64,000 nt of DNA from JASHPR01 sp963842355. GTDB lineage: Bacteria; Actinomycetota; Actinomycetes; Streptosporangiales; Streptosporangiaceae. Shown here in pieces: positions 26,525 through 35,145 of this stretch. Numbering within the stretch: position 1 is the first letter of the stretch; each line of letters starts with the position of its first letter. Location: assembly GCA_963842355.1 (NCBI GenBank), contig CAWJGC010000001.1, positions 1 to 64,000 of the forward strand, read 5' to 3'. Below the pieces are notes generated by a model. That model made no database searches, was not told the origin of the DNA, and saw only the letters and a list, made by a program, of their open reading frames with translations. Both the position numbers and the translations under genes were made by a program.

Positions 26525-28210
26525 ATGAGTCTCATGTCCGGTGGAACACAGCTTTCCTACAGCCACGGCACCTCGGCCACCGCGTTGCTCGGCGAGACCG
26601 TCGGCGAGAACCTGCGGCGCGTGGCCGCAGCGTTCGGCAGCAGTGAGGCCGTGGTCGACGTGCCGACCGGCCGCCGCTGGACCTACCGGCAATTCGACGC
26701 CGACACCGATGTCCTCGCCCGCGGGCTGCTCGCGGCCGGGATCGAGGCCCGCGACCGGGTCGGCATCTGGGCGCCCAACTGCGCCGAGTGGGTGCTGCTG
26801 CAGTACGCCACCGCCAAGATCGGCGCGATCCTGGTCAACATCAACCCGGCCTACCGCAGCCATGAGCTTTCTTATGTACTGCGCCAGGCCGGGGTCCGGG
26901 TGCTGGTCAGCGCGGAGAGCTTCAAGACCAGCAACTACCACGCCATGATCGACGATGTGCGTGGCGGCCTACCCGAACTGGAGCGGGTGATCTACCTGGG
27001 GACGCCGGAATGGGACGCGCTGCTCGGCCTCGCCGCCGGGGCGGACGCGGACGCCGGCGGCGGCGGCGGACCTGACGCGCTGCTCCTTCGGGAGGCCAGC
27101 CTGGCCTTCGACGACCCGATCAACATCCAGTACACCAGCGGGACGACCGGCTTCCCCAAGGGCGCGACGCTCTCGCACCACAACATCCTCAACAACGGCT
27201 TCTTCATCGGCGAGATGTGCCGCTACACCGAACGCGACCGGGTCTGCATCCCGGTGCCGTTCTACCACTGTTTCGGGATGGTGCTCGGGAACCTGGCCTG
27301 CACCACGCACGGCGCCTGCATCGTGATCCCCGCGCCCGGCTTCGAGGCGGCCGCGACGCTGCGCGCCGCGCAGGACGAGCGGTGCACCTCGCTGTACGGG
27401 GTGCCGACGATGTTCATCGCCGAGCTTGGCCTGCCGGATTTCGGCGATTACGACCTGACCACGCTCCGGACCGGGATCATGGCTGGCTCGCCCTGCCCGG
27501 TCGAGGTGATGAAACGGGTGGTCAGCGAGATGCACATGTCGGAGGTCACGATCGCCTACGGGATGACGGAGACCTCGCCCGTCTCCTGCCAGACCCGATC
27601 CGACGACGACACCCAGCGGCGGGTGTCCACCGTCGGCCGGGTGCACCCGCACATCGAGGTCAAGATCGTGAACCCGGAAACCGGACTGGTCCTGCCCCGG
27701 GGCGAGCCGGGCGAGATGTGCACGCGCGGCTACTCGGTGATGCTCGGGTACTGGAACGAGCCGGAGAAGACCGCCGAGGCGATCGACGCGGCCCGCTGGA
27801 TGCACACCGGGGACCTGGCCGTGATGGACACCGCCGGCTACCTCAACATCGTGGGCCGGATCAAGGACATGGTGATCCGCGGCGGCGAGAACGTCTACCC
27901 GCGTGAGATCGAGGAGTTCCTCTACACCCACCCCGCGATCGAGGACGTCCAGGTGATCGGGGTACCGGACGACCGATACGGCGAGGAGTTGTGTGCCTGG
28001 GTCAAGCTGCGCCCGGGCCCCGGCGTGACCGGGGAGGAAATCAGGGACTTTTGCTCCGGCAAGATCGCGCACTACAAGATCCCGCGCTACGTGCGGTTCA
28101 CCGAGGGCTTCCCGATGACCGTCACCGGCAAGGTGCAGAAGTTCAAGATGCGCGAAACGTCGATCACCGAACTCGGGCTGGAGGCCGCCAGCCAGACCCC
28201 CACCGCCTGA
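26525..28210 (+). CDS. AMP-forming fatty-acyl-CoA synthetase (FadD-like)
   Basis: 561 residues. The ANL-family motifs are in order: A3 YTSGTTGFPKGAT, A5 YGMTETSP, A7 MHTGDLA, A8 GRIKDMVIRGGENVYP and the catalytic Lys in TGKVQKFKMRE. It activates a carboxylic acid, most likely a medium or long fatty acid, to acyl-CoA through an acyl-adenylate. Substrate is not decided by sequence. Standalone, convergent with the LysE gene. Confidence 0.92.
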   Translation: MSLMSGGTQLSYSHGTSATALLGETVGENLRRVAAAFGSSEAVVDVPTGRRWTYRQFDADTDVLARGLLAAGIEARDRVGIWAPNCAEWVLLQYATAKIGAILVNINPAYRSHELSYVLRQAGVRVLVSAESFKTSNYHAMIDDVRGGLPELERVIYLGTPEWDALLGLAAGADADAGGGGGPDALLLREASLAFDDPINIQYTSGTTGFPKGATLSHHNILNNGFFIGEMCRYTERDRVCIPVPFYHCFGMVLGNLACTTHGACIVIPAPGFEAAATLRAAQDERCTSLYGVPTMFIAELGLPDFGDYDLTTLRTGIMAGSPCPVEVMKRVVSEMHMSEVTIAYGMTETSPVSCQTRSDDDTQRRVSTVGRVHPHIEVKIVNPETGLVLPRGEPGEMCTRGYSVMLGYWNEPEKTAEAIDAARWMHTGDLAVMDTAGYLNIVGRIKDMVIRGGENVYPREIEEFLYTHPAIEDVQVIGVPDDRYGEELCAWVKLRPGPGVTGEEIRDFCSGKIAHYKIPRYVRFTEGFPMTVTGKVQKFKMRETSITELGLEAASQTPTA

Positions 28211-28308
28211 CCCGCCGCGGAGCCGCCCAACCGCCGGCCGCTAGCCTCGCCTCCCGCCGCTGGCCGCCGCCCCGCCTGGGAGGATCCGGGCCGGGCCGGG
28301 GGCTGCGG

Positions 28309-28947
28309 TCAGTCTTTGCGGCCGGTCAGCGCCAGGGTTAGGCCCAGACCGATCATCGCCAGCCCGCCGGCGCCGCCGACCAGCCCGAGGCGGCGCGGGG
28401 AGCGAGCGAACCAGGACCGCACGGTGCTCGCGGCCAGGCCCCAGCAACTGTCCGAGGCCAGGCCGATCACGATGGATATCGCGCTCAGGGCCAGCATCTG
28501 GACCGGGACGTGGCCAGCACTCCGGTTGACGAACTGCGGCAGCACCGCGGCGAACAAGATCACAGCCTTGGGGTTCGTGACGCCGACGACCAGGCCCTCC
28601 CGGGCCGCTCGCGCGTCGCCGCGGGGCTCGGCGGCACTGGCGAGCACGTCGGCCAGCGAGTGGCGGTGCCGGAACGCCTGGATCCCCAGCCAGACCAGGT
28701 AGGCAGCGCCCGCCAGCCGCAGCGCGGTGAACACGGCCGCCGAGCGCTCGACGATGGTCCCGATGCCCAGCGCCACGCAGACGGCGACGACCCAGTTTCC
28801 CGCCGCATGGCCCGCCACCGAGGCCAGCGCGGTGCGACGGCCGTGCGCCAGGGCCCGCCCGATCACGAAGAGGACTCCGGGGCCGGGGATGACGATCAGG
28901 ATGAGAGCCGCGGCCGCGAAGGCGGCGACCTGACCGGAGGAGACCAC
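28309..28947 (-). CDS. LysE/RhtB-family amino-acid exporter
   Basis: 212 residues, six predicted helices. The family signature is near the N-terminus (LILIVIPGPGVLFVIGRALA) and a second in VTNPKAVILFAAVLPQFV. Such proteins export lysine, threonine or homoserine-type compounds across the inner membrane. No adjacent LysR-type regulator. Confidence 0.9.
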   Translation of the reverse strand: MVSSGQVAAFAAAALILIVIPGPGVLFVIGRALAHGRRTALASVAGHAAGNWVVAVCVALGIGTIVERSAAVFTALRLAGAAYLVWLGIQAFRHRHSLADVLASAAEPRGDARAAREGLVVGVTNPKAVILFAAVLPQFVNRSAGHVPVQMLALSAISIVIGLASDSCWGLAASTVRSWFARSPRRLGLVGGAGGLAMIGLGLTLALTGRKD

Positions 28948-29139
28948 CCTGTCACCCTAACGCTCGCCTGAGCCGGCCTGCCGCCGAGAAAGCCGGTGGA
29001 GAGCCGCGGGCGCCGGCGGCGATACTGGGCGGATGCCTGCCAGCCGGAGTAACCCGAGCGACGACAGGGGCGACCGGCACGACCACGATCACTGGGGCGA
29101 CCCCGGCGACCCCGGCGACCCCGGCTACCCGGGGACCGG

Positions 29140-29470
29140 GTTGAGGAAGCGAAGCGCCGCGGGCTGGCCGCGGCGGTCGCCGTCGCCCAGGAGCAGGGGC
29201 TGCCGGCCGACGACCCCCGGGTGCTGTCCAGCCGCGGGAACCTGCTGGTCCACCTGGCGCCGGCGCCGTCGTGGCCAGAGTGGCGACGCTGACGGCATGG
29301 ACGCGCAGCGATCCGTTTCAGTGTCCTGCACGGCGATGCCCACGCCGGCAACCTCCTGCGCTCTCCCGCCCCGCGTTCCGCCGCCCCGCGTTCGGGCACC
29401 ACGAACTACGGCACGTGGTGGCTGTGGATTGACCTCGAGGAGACCTGCCGCGGCCCGCGCTGGGCCCCGG
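29140..29470 (+). pseudogene. Aminoglycoside-phosphotransferase-family remnant with internal deletion
   Basis: The first part reads GLPADDPRVLSSRGNLLVHL and, after a one-base shift near 29265, VVARVATLTAWTR: the N-lobe of APH-like kinases. It then jumps directly to VLHGDAHAGNLLRSP and WIDLEETCRGPRW, the catalytic loop (HGDxHxGN) and the metal-binding Asp region. The roughly 100-150 residues normally between are absent. Deletion plus frameshift make it non-functional. Family members phosphorylate antibiotics or other small molecules. Confidence 0.7.
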
Positions 29471-29489
29471 ACGTAGCTAAATGGCTAGG

Positions 29490-30388
29490 TCACGGGCGCA
29501 GCGGCGGGTTGGCCGGGTCGAGCAGGCTCCGCTCCTTGAGCCAGCCGTGCAGCGGAGTGGTCTGCGGGTAGTGGCCCCAGCTGTGATCGCCCTCGGGCTG
29601 GCCCTCGATGCCCCGGCCGATCCCGCCGAGCAACTGCCTGCGCACCGGGCTGAGGTCGTCGAACTCCGGGCCGGCGTGCAGCGCCTCGATCTCGTCGCGG
29701 ATCGCGATCCAGCGCAGCGTGTAGCCGAAGAACATCGCCTTGCGGGTGACCTCCGAGTAGTTGTTCGACCGCGCGTGCCACAGCCGCCGGTCGAAGAACA
29801 CCGCGTCTCCCGGCTTCACGCAGACCTCGATCGCGCCCTCGGGCTCGGGCCACTCGACGTCTCGCCGCGGCGGGCCGTCGATCCAGTTCTGCGTGTGGCT
29901 GCCCGGGACGACCTTGAGGTTGCCGCGGCCGGTCTCGGAGACGTCTGACAGCCAGTACGCCAGCTTCACCGACAGCCGCGGCCGCGGGTCGGTCTCGATC
30001 TCGCGGTTCTGCCTGCTGCTGTCCTGGTGCCACTCGAACCGGAACGGCTTGGGCACGCGGATCGGGGGGTGCACGTCGAGGTGCGAGTGGTAGACGTGCA
30101 CGTTCCAGCCCAGGATCGACCAGACCAGCGGGAACGTCCGCGGATGGTCGATGAGCCCGGCCGCGTCGGAGCAGTGCGTGACCGCGCTCAGCAGGTGCAT
30201 CGCGCCGTCCGGCGAGAGCCTGCCGCGGCCCGCTCCGCCGCGTACACGCGGTCGATCGCGTCGGTGTAGAACGCGATCTCCGACTCGCTCAGCGCACCCC
30301 GGATCACCAGGAAGCCGTTGCGCTCGAACTCGGCACGCTGCGCCGGGGTCATCGGTGCGACAACGTCGGTATCGGCCAGGCTGGTCAT
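29490..30388 (-). pseudogene. Phytanoyl-CoA dioxygenase (PhyH) family protein, one frameshift
   Basis: From the ATG at 30388 (MTSLADTDVVAPMTPAQRAE) the N-terminal helix NGFLVIRGALSESEI is typical of PhyH. The frame shifts near 30200-30222 and continues to 29490. The 2-oxoglutarate/Fe(II) site is intact: H-x-D in FEWHQDSS, the distal His in DRRLWHARSNNYS, and an Arg after it. The joined protein has about 299 residues, normal for the family. It likely hydroxylates a small natural product. It is divergent from a cytochrome P450 with 182 bp between them, so the pair may be co-regulated. A single sequence error would explain the break. Confidence 0.8.
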
Positions 30389-30570
30389 AAGGCTCTCGGG
30401 TCCTCTCGATGGACGCCCTGCAACGAGTGAAGCTACCCCACCAGAGCTAACCAAGAAGGGTGGTTTGCTATAGAGACGCACGAACCAGGCGTTACGTTGC
30501 TTTCGATCGCGTAAGCCTGCCCAGGCCGCTCTGCCTGGCCGCGCGCACCGCGAACGCGGAGTATGGAACC

Positions 30571-32052
30571 ATGAACGCCAGATCCTCCCGGCGCGCCGCC
30601 CCCGGCCCGAACGGCCGGGGGGCCGCGGCCTTCATCGCCTCGGTGGTGCGCAGCCCGCTCGACGGCTACGTGCGCCTCGCCGCCAGCTACGGGGACACGA
30701 TCGCTGTCCCGTACGCGCCCCGGCACAGCTTCTTTATGCTGAGCCTGCCCGAGCACGCCGAGCACGTGCTGGCCACCAACCAGGACAACTACGTCAAGGC
30801 CGTCACCTACCGGCCGCTGCGCGCGCTCATCGGCGACGGCCTGCTGACCAGCGAGGGCGAGCGGTGGCGGCGGCACCGGCGGCTGGTTCAGCCGGTGTTC
30901 TCGCGGCAGCACGTGACCGTCTTCGGCCCGGCGATGACGCAGGCGTCGCGGCGGCTGACCGCCCGGTGGGACTCGATCGCCCAGGGCACGGTGATCAACG
31001 TGGCCGGGCAGATGAGCGCGGTGGCGCTGGACATCGCGGGCCGGGCGCTGTTCGGCTCCGACCTGAGCAGCGACGCCGAACTGATGGCCCGGGCCATGGA
31101 CGCCGGCCAGCGCGTCGCCACCCTGGCCTCGTTCCTGCCCCTGACCTGGGGCCCGGCGTCCACCCGCGCGCTGAAGGCGGTCGCCCGCCGCGTCGGTCAC
31201 ACGCCGGAGGGGATCGAGGGGCCGGTGGGCCGGATCGTCGCGGAGCGCCGCGCCGCGTACCGCCCCGGGACGACGAACGGCCGTGCCGCCATCCCCCACA
31301 CCAACCACAGCCTGAACGCGAACGGCGAAGCGCTCGCGAGCCCGGACGCTGACTCGCCCGGCGACCTGCTCGAGGTGCTGCTGACCGCCCGCGCCGCCGA
31401 CGGCTCGCCGCTCACCGACGCCGAGGTCGGTGACGAGGTCGCGACGTTCATGCTGGCCGGTCACGAGACCAGCGCGAACACGCTGTCCTGGTCGCTGGCG
31501 CTGCTGTCGGCCTACCCGTCCGCCCGCCAGCAACTCGAGGCCGAGGTCGACGCGGTGCTCGGTGACCGCGATCCGGACGCCGGCGACGTCGACAAGCTGC
31601 CCTGGACCCGGGCGGTCGTGGCCGAGGCGATGCGGCTCTATCCGCCGGCCTGGACCATCGAGCGCAACGCGCTGGCCGACGACGAGGTGGCGGGCGTGCC
31701 GGTTCCGGCCGGCAGCCTGGTGGCGGTCCCGCCGTACCTGGTGCACCGGCATCCTGACTTCTGGCCCGACCCGGCCGGGTTCGACCCCAGGCGGTTCCTG
31801 CGCGACGGCGAGGCTCCCAGCTGGCCCGCTGCGGCGCCCGTCCGGCACCGCTACGCTTACATCCCGTTCGGCGGCGGACGCCGCGCCTGCGTCGGCGCGT
31901 CGTTCGCCGAACTGGAGACCGTGCTGGTGCTGGCGGCCATCGCCCGCCGGTACCGGCTGGAACTGACCGCGAGCGGGATCCCGGTACCGACCGCGAACAT
32001 CACGCTGCGGCCCGGCCGGGGCCTGCCGATGCGGCTGCTGCGGCGCGGCTGA
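30571..32052 (+). CDS. Cytochrome P450
   Basis: 493 residues from the ATG at 30571 (MNARSSRRAAPGPNGRGAAA). The I-helix oxygen-activation motif AGHETSANT (about 295), the ExxR pair EAMR (about 351), and the haem loop FGGGRRACVGASFAE with the Cys ligand (about 440) are present. It resembles bacterial P450s of the CYP3A/CYP102-like clan rather than the short actinobacterial type. It would hydroxylate a hydrophobic substrate and needs an external redox partner, which is not nearby. A less conserved loop (residues about 215-270) is Asn/Ala-rich. Confidence 0.93.
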   Translation: MNARSSRRAAPGPNGRGAAAFIASVVRSPLDGYVRLAASYGDTIAVPYAPRHSFFMLSLPEHAEHVLATNQDNYVKAVTYRPLRALIGDGLLTSEGERWRRHRRLVQPVFSRQHVTVFGPAMTQASRRLTARWDSIAQGTVINVAGQMSAVALDIAGRALFGSDLSSDAELMARAMDAGQRVATLASFLPLTWGPASTRALKAVARRVGHTPEGIEGPVGRIVAERRAAYRPGTTNGRAAIPHTNHSLNANGEALASPDADSPGDLLEVLLTARAADGSPLTDAEVGDEVATFMLAGHETSANTLSWSLALLSAYPSARQQLEAEVDAVLGDRDPDAGDVDKLPWTRAVVAEAMRLYPPAWTIERNALADDEVAGVPVPAGSLVAVPPYLVHRHPDFWPDPAGFDPRRFLRDGEAPSWPAAAPVRHRYAYIPFGGGRRACVGASFAELETVLVLAAIARRYRLELTASGIPVPTANITLRPGRGLPMRLLRRG

Positions 32053-32121
32053 TCAGGCCCGGCCGCTGCGGCTGTTCACGCCGGGCTGATCAGGCCCGGC
32101 CTCCCGTCACCGCGGGCTTCG

Positions 32122-32355
32122 TCATCCGGCGGACGCCGGGGACGGTCCGGCCGTGCGCAGCTCCAACTGGTCCAGCAGCGCGAGCGTGGCGTCGGCCACG
32201 GCGTCTACGGCGCGGTCGAAGGCCTCGGCGTTATGCCGGGCCGGGCGCCGGAAGCCGCTGACCTTCCTGACGTACTGGAGCGCGGCCGCCCGTACGTCCT
32301 GTTCGGTCACGTTCTGGGTGAAGGGCTCACGGAGCGTCTTGATGCTGCGGCACAT
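32122..32355 (-). CDS. DUF2277 family protein
   Basis: 77 residues. MCRSIKTLREPFTQNVTEQD followed by AALQYVRKVSGFRRPARHNA is the DUF2277 signature, a small conserved protein of actinobacteria and others with no known function. Both ends fit the family length. Downstream of YccF on the same strand. Confidence 0.88.
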   Translation of the reverse strand: MCRSIKTLREPFTQNVTEQDVRAAALQYVRKVSGFRRPARHNAEAFDRAVDAVADATLALLDQLELRTAGPSPASAG

Positions 32356-32439
32356 AATGCGACGCTACGCCAAGCACGCCCCTCCCCGCCAAACGCGACG
32401 CTGGCCGCGGCCCCGGCAGGCGCACCCGGCCGGGCATCG

Positions 32440-32835
32440 TCAGGCGATCCCGGAGAACTGCTGCCCGGCGGGAACGATCCGCACCCCGAGCGGCACCAGC
32501 GTGATGGGGATGATCTTGAAGCTGGCGATGCCCAGCGGGATGCCGATGATCGTCAGGCACAGGAGCGCGCCCGTGACCAGGTGACCGATCGCCAGCCACC
32601 AGCCGAACAGGACAATCCAGATGATGTTGCCGATCAGGGCACCGACTCCGGCGCTGCGGCGCGGTTCGATCGTCCGGCCGAACGGCCAGAGAACGTAGCT
32701 CGCGATCCGGAATGACGCGATGCCGAACGGGATCGTGATGATCAAGACAAAGCAGATCAGACCGGCCGCCACGTAGGCGATCGCCATCCACAGCCCGCAG
32801 AGCACCAGCCAGATCACGTTGAGAATTGCGTCCAT
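32440..32835 (-). CDS. YccF-domain inner-membrane protein
   Basis: 131 residues from the ATG at 32835 (MDAILNVIWLVLCGLWMAIA). Two near-identical halves, each with NxIWxVLxGxWxA and a TIxGIPxGIASFxI loop, define the YccF domain repeated twice. Four helices. Function unknown. Short repeats with strong GC hairpins lie just upstream of its start. Confidence 0.9.
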   Translation of the reverse strand: MDAILNVIWLVLCGLWMAIAYVAAGLICFVLIITIPFGIASFRIASYVLWPFGRTIEPRRSAGVGALIGNIIWIVLFGWWLAIGHLVTGALLCLTIIGIPLGIASFKIIPITLVPLGVRIVPAGQQFSGIA

Positions 32836-32850
32836 CGGCCTGCTTCCCCC

Positions 32851-32999
32851 TTTCCGTGTTCCCCGGGGGGGACGACCCCCCAGGACCCCCCCGCATGCCA
32901 CCCGCTCGGGCCGACCAAGGCCGGCCGTCGCGGCCGGCATGGCTACGCCATCTTCCCCGGGGGGGACGACCCCCCAGGACCCCCCCGCATGCCACCCGC
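32851..32999. repeat. Two tandem copies of a GC-hairpin repeat
   Basis: GGGGGGGACGACCCCCC followed by AGGACCCCCCCGCATGCCAC occurs at 32865 and again at 32959. The first copy also carries a second hairpin GCCGGCCGTCGCGGCCGGC (about 32920-32938). The same unit recurs at 58300. It fills the gap between dapB and yccF. Confidence 0.85.
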
Positions 33000-33743
33000 T
33001 CAGGCCAGGCCGAGCATGCCCTCCAGTCCTACCGTCAGGCCGGCCGGGAGCGACGCTATGCCGCGCGCGGCCAGCAGAACTCCTGGCATGAACGATGTCC
33101 GGTCCAGCGAGTCATGCCGGATGGTCAGGATCTCGCCGTGCCCGCCGAGCAGCACCTCCTGGTGAGCCACCAGCCCGGCCAGCCGGACCGAGTGCACCCG
33201 GACCCCGTCCAGGGTCGCGCCGCGGGCCCCGGCCACCTCGGATACCGTCGCGTCCGGGGACGGCCCCAGGCCCGCGGCGGCCCGGGCCGCGCCGATCCGC
33301 GCGGCGGTCCGCGCGGCCGTGCCCGACGGCGCGTCCGCCTTGGCCGCGTGGTGCAACTCGATGATCTCGGCCGAATCGAAGAAGCGAGCCGCCTGTTCGG
33401 CGAACCGCATCATCAGCACGGCGCCGACGGAGAAGTTCGGCACGATCAGCGCCCGGGCCGTCGGCGCTCCCCCGAGCCAGTCCGTCACCGTGGCCAGCCG
33501 GGTCTCGTCGAACCCCGTGGTCCCCACCACCACGTTCCGGCCGTGCGACAGGCACCACCGCAGGTTCTCCATGACCGCGCCGGGATGGGTGAAGTCCACG
33601 ATCACGTCGCACTCGGCCAGCGGGTCCCGGGCGTCGCCGACGTCCACGGCGGCGGCCACCTCCATGCCGTCGGCCTCGTCGACGGCGCGGCACACCTCCG
33701 ACCCCATGCGCCCCTTGGCGCCGAGCACCCCGACCTCGATCAT
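33000..33743 (-). CDS. dapB: 4-hydroxy-tetrahydrodipicolinate reductase
   Basis: 247 residues. The N-terminal NAD(P)-binding GVLGAKGRMGSEVCRAV, the middle VDFTHPGAV and GTTGFD, and the active site ELHHAAKADAPSGTA (catalytic His-His and Lys) are present. It makes tetrahydrodipicolinate for lysine and peptidoglycan. It follows pnp and the M16 peptidase, as in other actinomycetes. Confidence 0.95.
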   Translation of the reverse strand: MIEVGVLGAKGRMGSEVCRAVDEADGMEVAAAVDVGDARDPLAECDVIVDFTHPGAVMENLRWCLSHGRNVVVGTTGFDETRLATVTDWLGGAPTARALIVPNFSVGAVLMMRFAEQAARFFDSAEIIELHHAAKADAPSGTAARTAARIGAARAAAGLGPSPDATVSEVAGARGATLDGVRVHSVRLAGLVAHQEVLLGGHGEILTIRHDSLDRTSFMPGVLLAARGIASLPAGLTVGLEGMLGLA

Positions 33744-33807
33744 CGTGCTCCTCTGCTCAGGCTGCCCCGAACGTACCCGCCAGCGACCGCCGCCAAGCGA
33801 TCTGCGG

Positions 33808-35145
33808 TCAGCCGAGCGCCGCGGTGAACGCGTCGGCGTCGTCGAACGGCCCGACCACGGCGAGCGCCTTGGGCTGCGCGATCACGGCGGCGGCGACCTC
33901 GCGCACATCGTCGTGGGTCACCGCCTCGATCGAGGCCAGGATCTCCTCGACCGGCTCCAGCCGGGGGTAGACGAGCTCGGACTTGCCGAGCCTGCTCATC
34001 CGGGACGAGGGGTCCTCGAGGCCGAGCACGATCGAACCGCGTAGCTGGCCCTTGCCGCGGTGGAGCTCGGCGTCGGTCAGCCCGCCGGTGATCACCTTGT
34101 CGATCTCATCGCGGCAGATCGACAGCACCTCGTCGGCCTTGGCCGGCAGGCAACCCACGTAGACACCCCAGAAGCCGGTGTCGGCGTGCTGCGAGCTGAA
34201 GCTGTACACCGAGTACGCCAGGCCGCGCCTCTCCCGCACCTCCTGGAACAGCCGCGACGACATGCCGCCGCCGAGCGCGGCGTTCAGCACGCCGAGCGCG
34301 AACCTGCGGCCATCGGTCCGCGACAGCGCGCCGCAGCCCAGGACGAGGTTCGCCTGCTCGATGCCCCGCGATACCAGCCGCACGCCGGTGCCCGTCGGCG
34401 CCGCGCCGGGCTCGCCCGTACCGGCGGGATCCGCCGCCTGACCAGGGAGACGAGGCGGCACGGGCTCCGCGTCGCCGGCCAGGACCGGCCCGAAGGCGGC
34501 TCGGGTCAGCTCGACGACCTCGGCGTGGTCCAGGCTGCCCGCGGCGGCGACGACCAGGCTCCGCGGCTGGTACCTGGCGGCGTAGTGCTCGGCGATCTGC
34601 GCGCGAGTGATCGAATTGATCGAGTCGACGCTGCCGAGAATGGGCCGGCCCAGCGGGGTGTCGCCGAACAGCTGGGCGCCGAAGGCCTCGTGCACCGTGT
34701 CCGAGGGATCGTCGTCGTTCATGGCGATCTCTTCGAGGATCACGCCCCGCTCGGCGTCGACCTCCTTCGGCTCGATCAGCGAGCTGGTGACCATGTCGGC
34801 GAGCACGTCGATCGCCAGCGGCAGGTCAGAATCGAGGACCCGCGCGTAGTAGCAGGTGTACTCCTTGGCGGTGAACGCGTTCAGCTCGCCGCCGACCGCG
34901 TCCATCGCCGCCGAGATGTCCAGCGCGGTGCGCCGGGACGTTCCCTTGAAGAGCAGGTGCTCCAGGTAATGGGTGGCGCCGGCGTGGGCCAGGTCCTCGT
35001 CCCGGGAGCCGACTCCGGCCCAGATCCCGAACGCCGCCGAGCGGACCGCCGGGAGCGACTCGGTGATCACCCGCAGCCCGCCGGGCAGCACGGTGCGCAG
35101 GACCGCCGAATCGCCGTCGGACGGGCGCGGCATGTCGCCGGTCAT
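33808..35145 (-). CDS. M16 family zinc peptidase
   Basis: 445 residues. The inverted zinc motif HYLEH (within THYLEHLLFKGTSRR) and the downstream Glu in the AMDAVGGELNAFTAKE region mark the active M16B subfamily; the second domain (residues about 230-440) lacks the motif, as expected. It degrades peptides. Its start overlaps the pnp stop by ATGA, so translation is coupled to polynucleotide phosphorylase. Confidence 0.92.
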   Translation of the reverse strand: MTGDMPRPSDGDSAVLRTVLPGGLRVITESLPAVRSAAFGIWAGVGSRDEDLAHAGATHYLEHLLFKGTSRRTALDISAAMDAVGGELNAFTAKEYTCYYARVLDSDLPLAIDVLADMVTSSLIEPKEVDAERGVILEEIAMNDDDPSDTVHEAFGAQLFGDTPLGRPILGSVDSINSITRAQIAEHYAARYQPRSLVVAAAGSLDHAEVVELTRAAFGPVLAGDAEPVPPRLPGQAADPAGTGEPGAAPTGTGVRLVSRGIEQANLVLGCGALSRTDGRRFALGVLNAALGGGMSSRLFQEVRERRGLAYSVYSFSSQHADTGFWGVYVGCLPAKADEVLSICRDEIDKVITGGLTDAELHRGKGQLRGSIVLGLEDPSSRMSRLGKSELVYPRLEPVEEILASIEAVTHDDVREVAAAVIAQPKALAVVGPFDDADAFTAALG

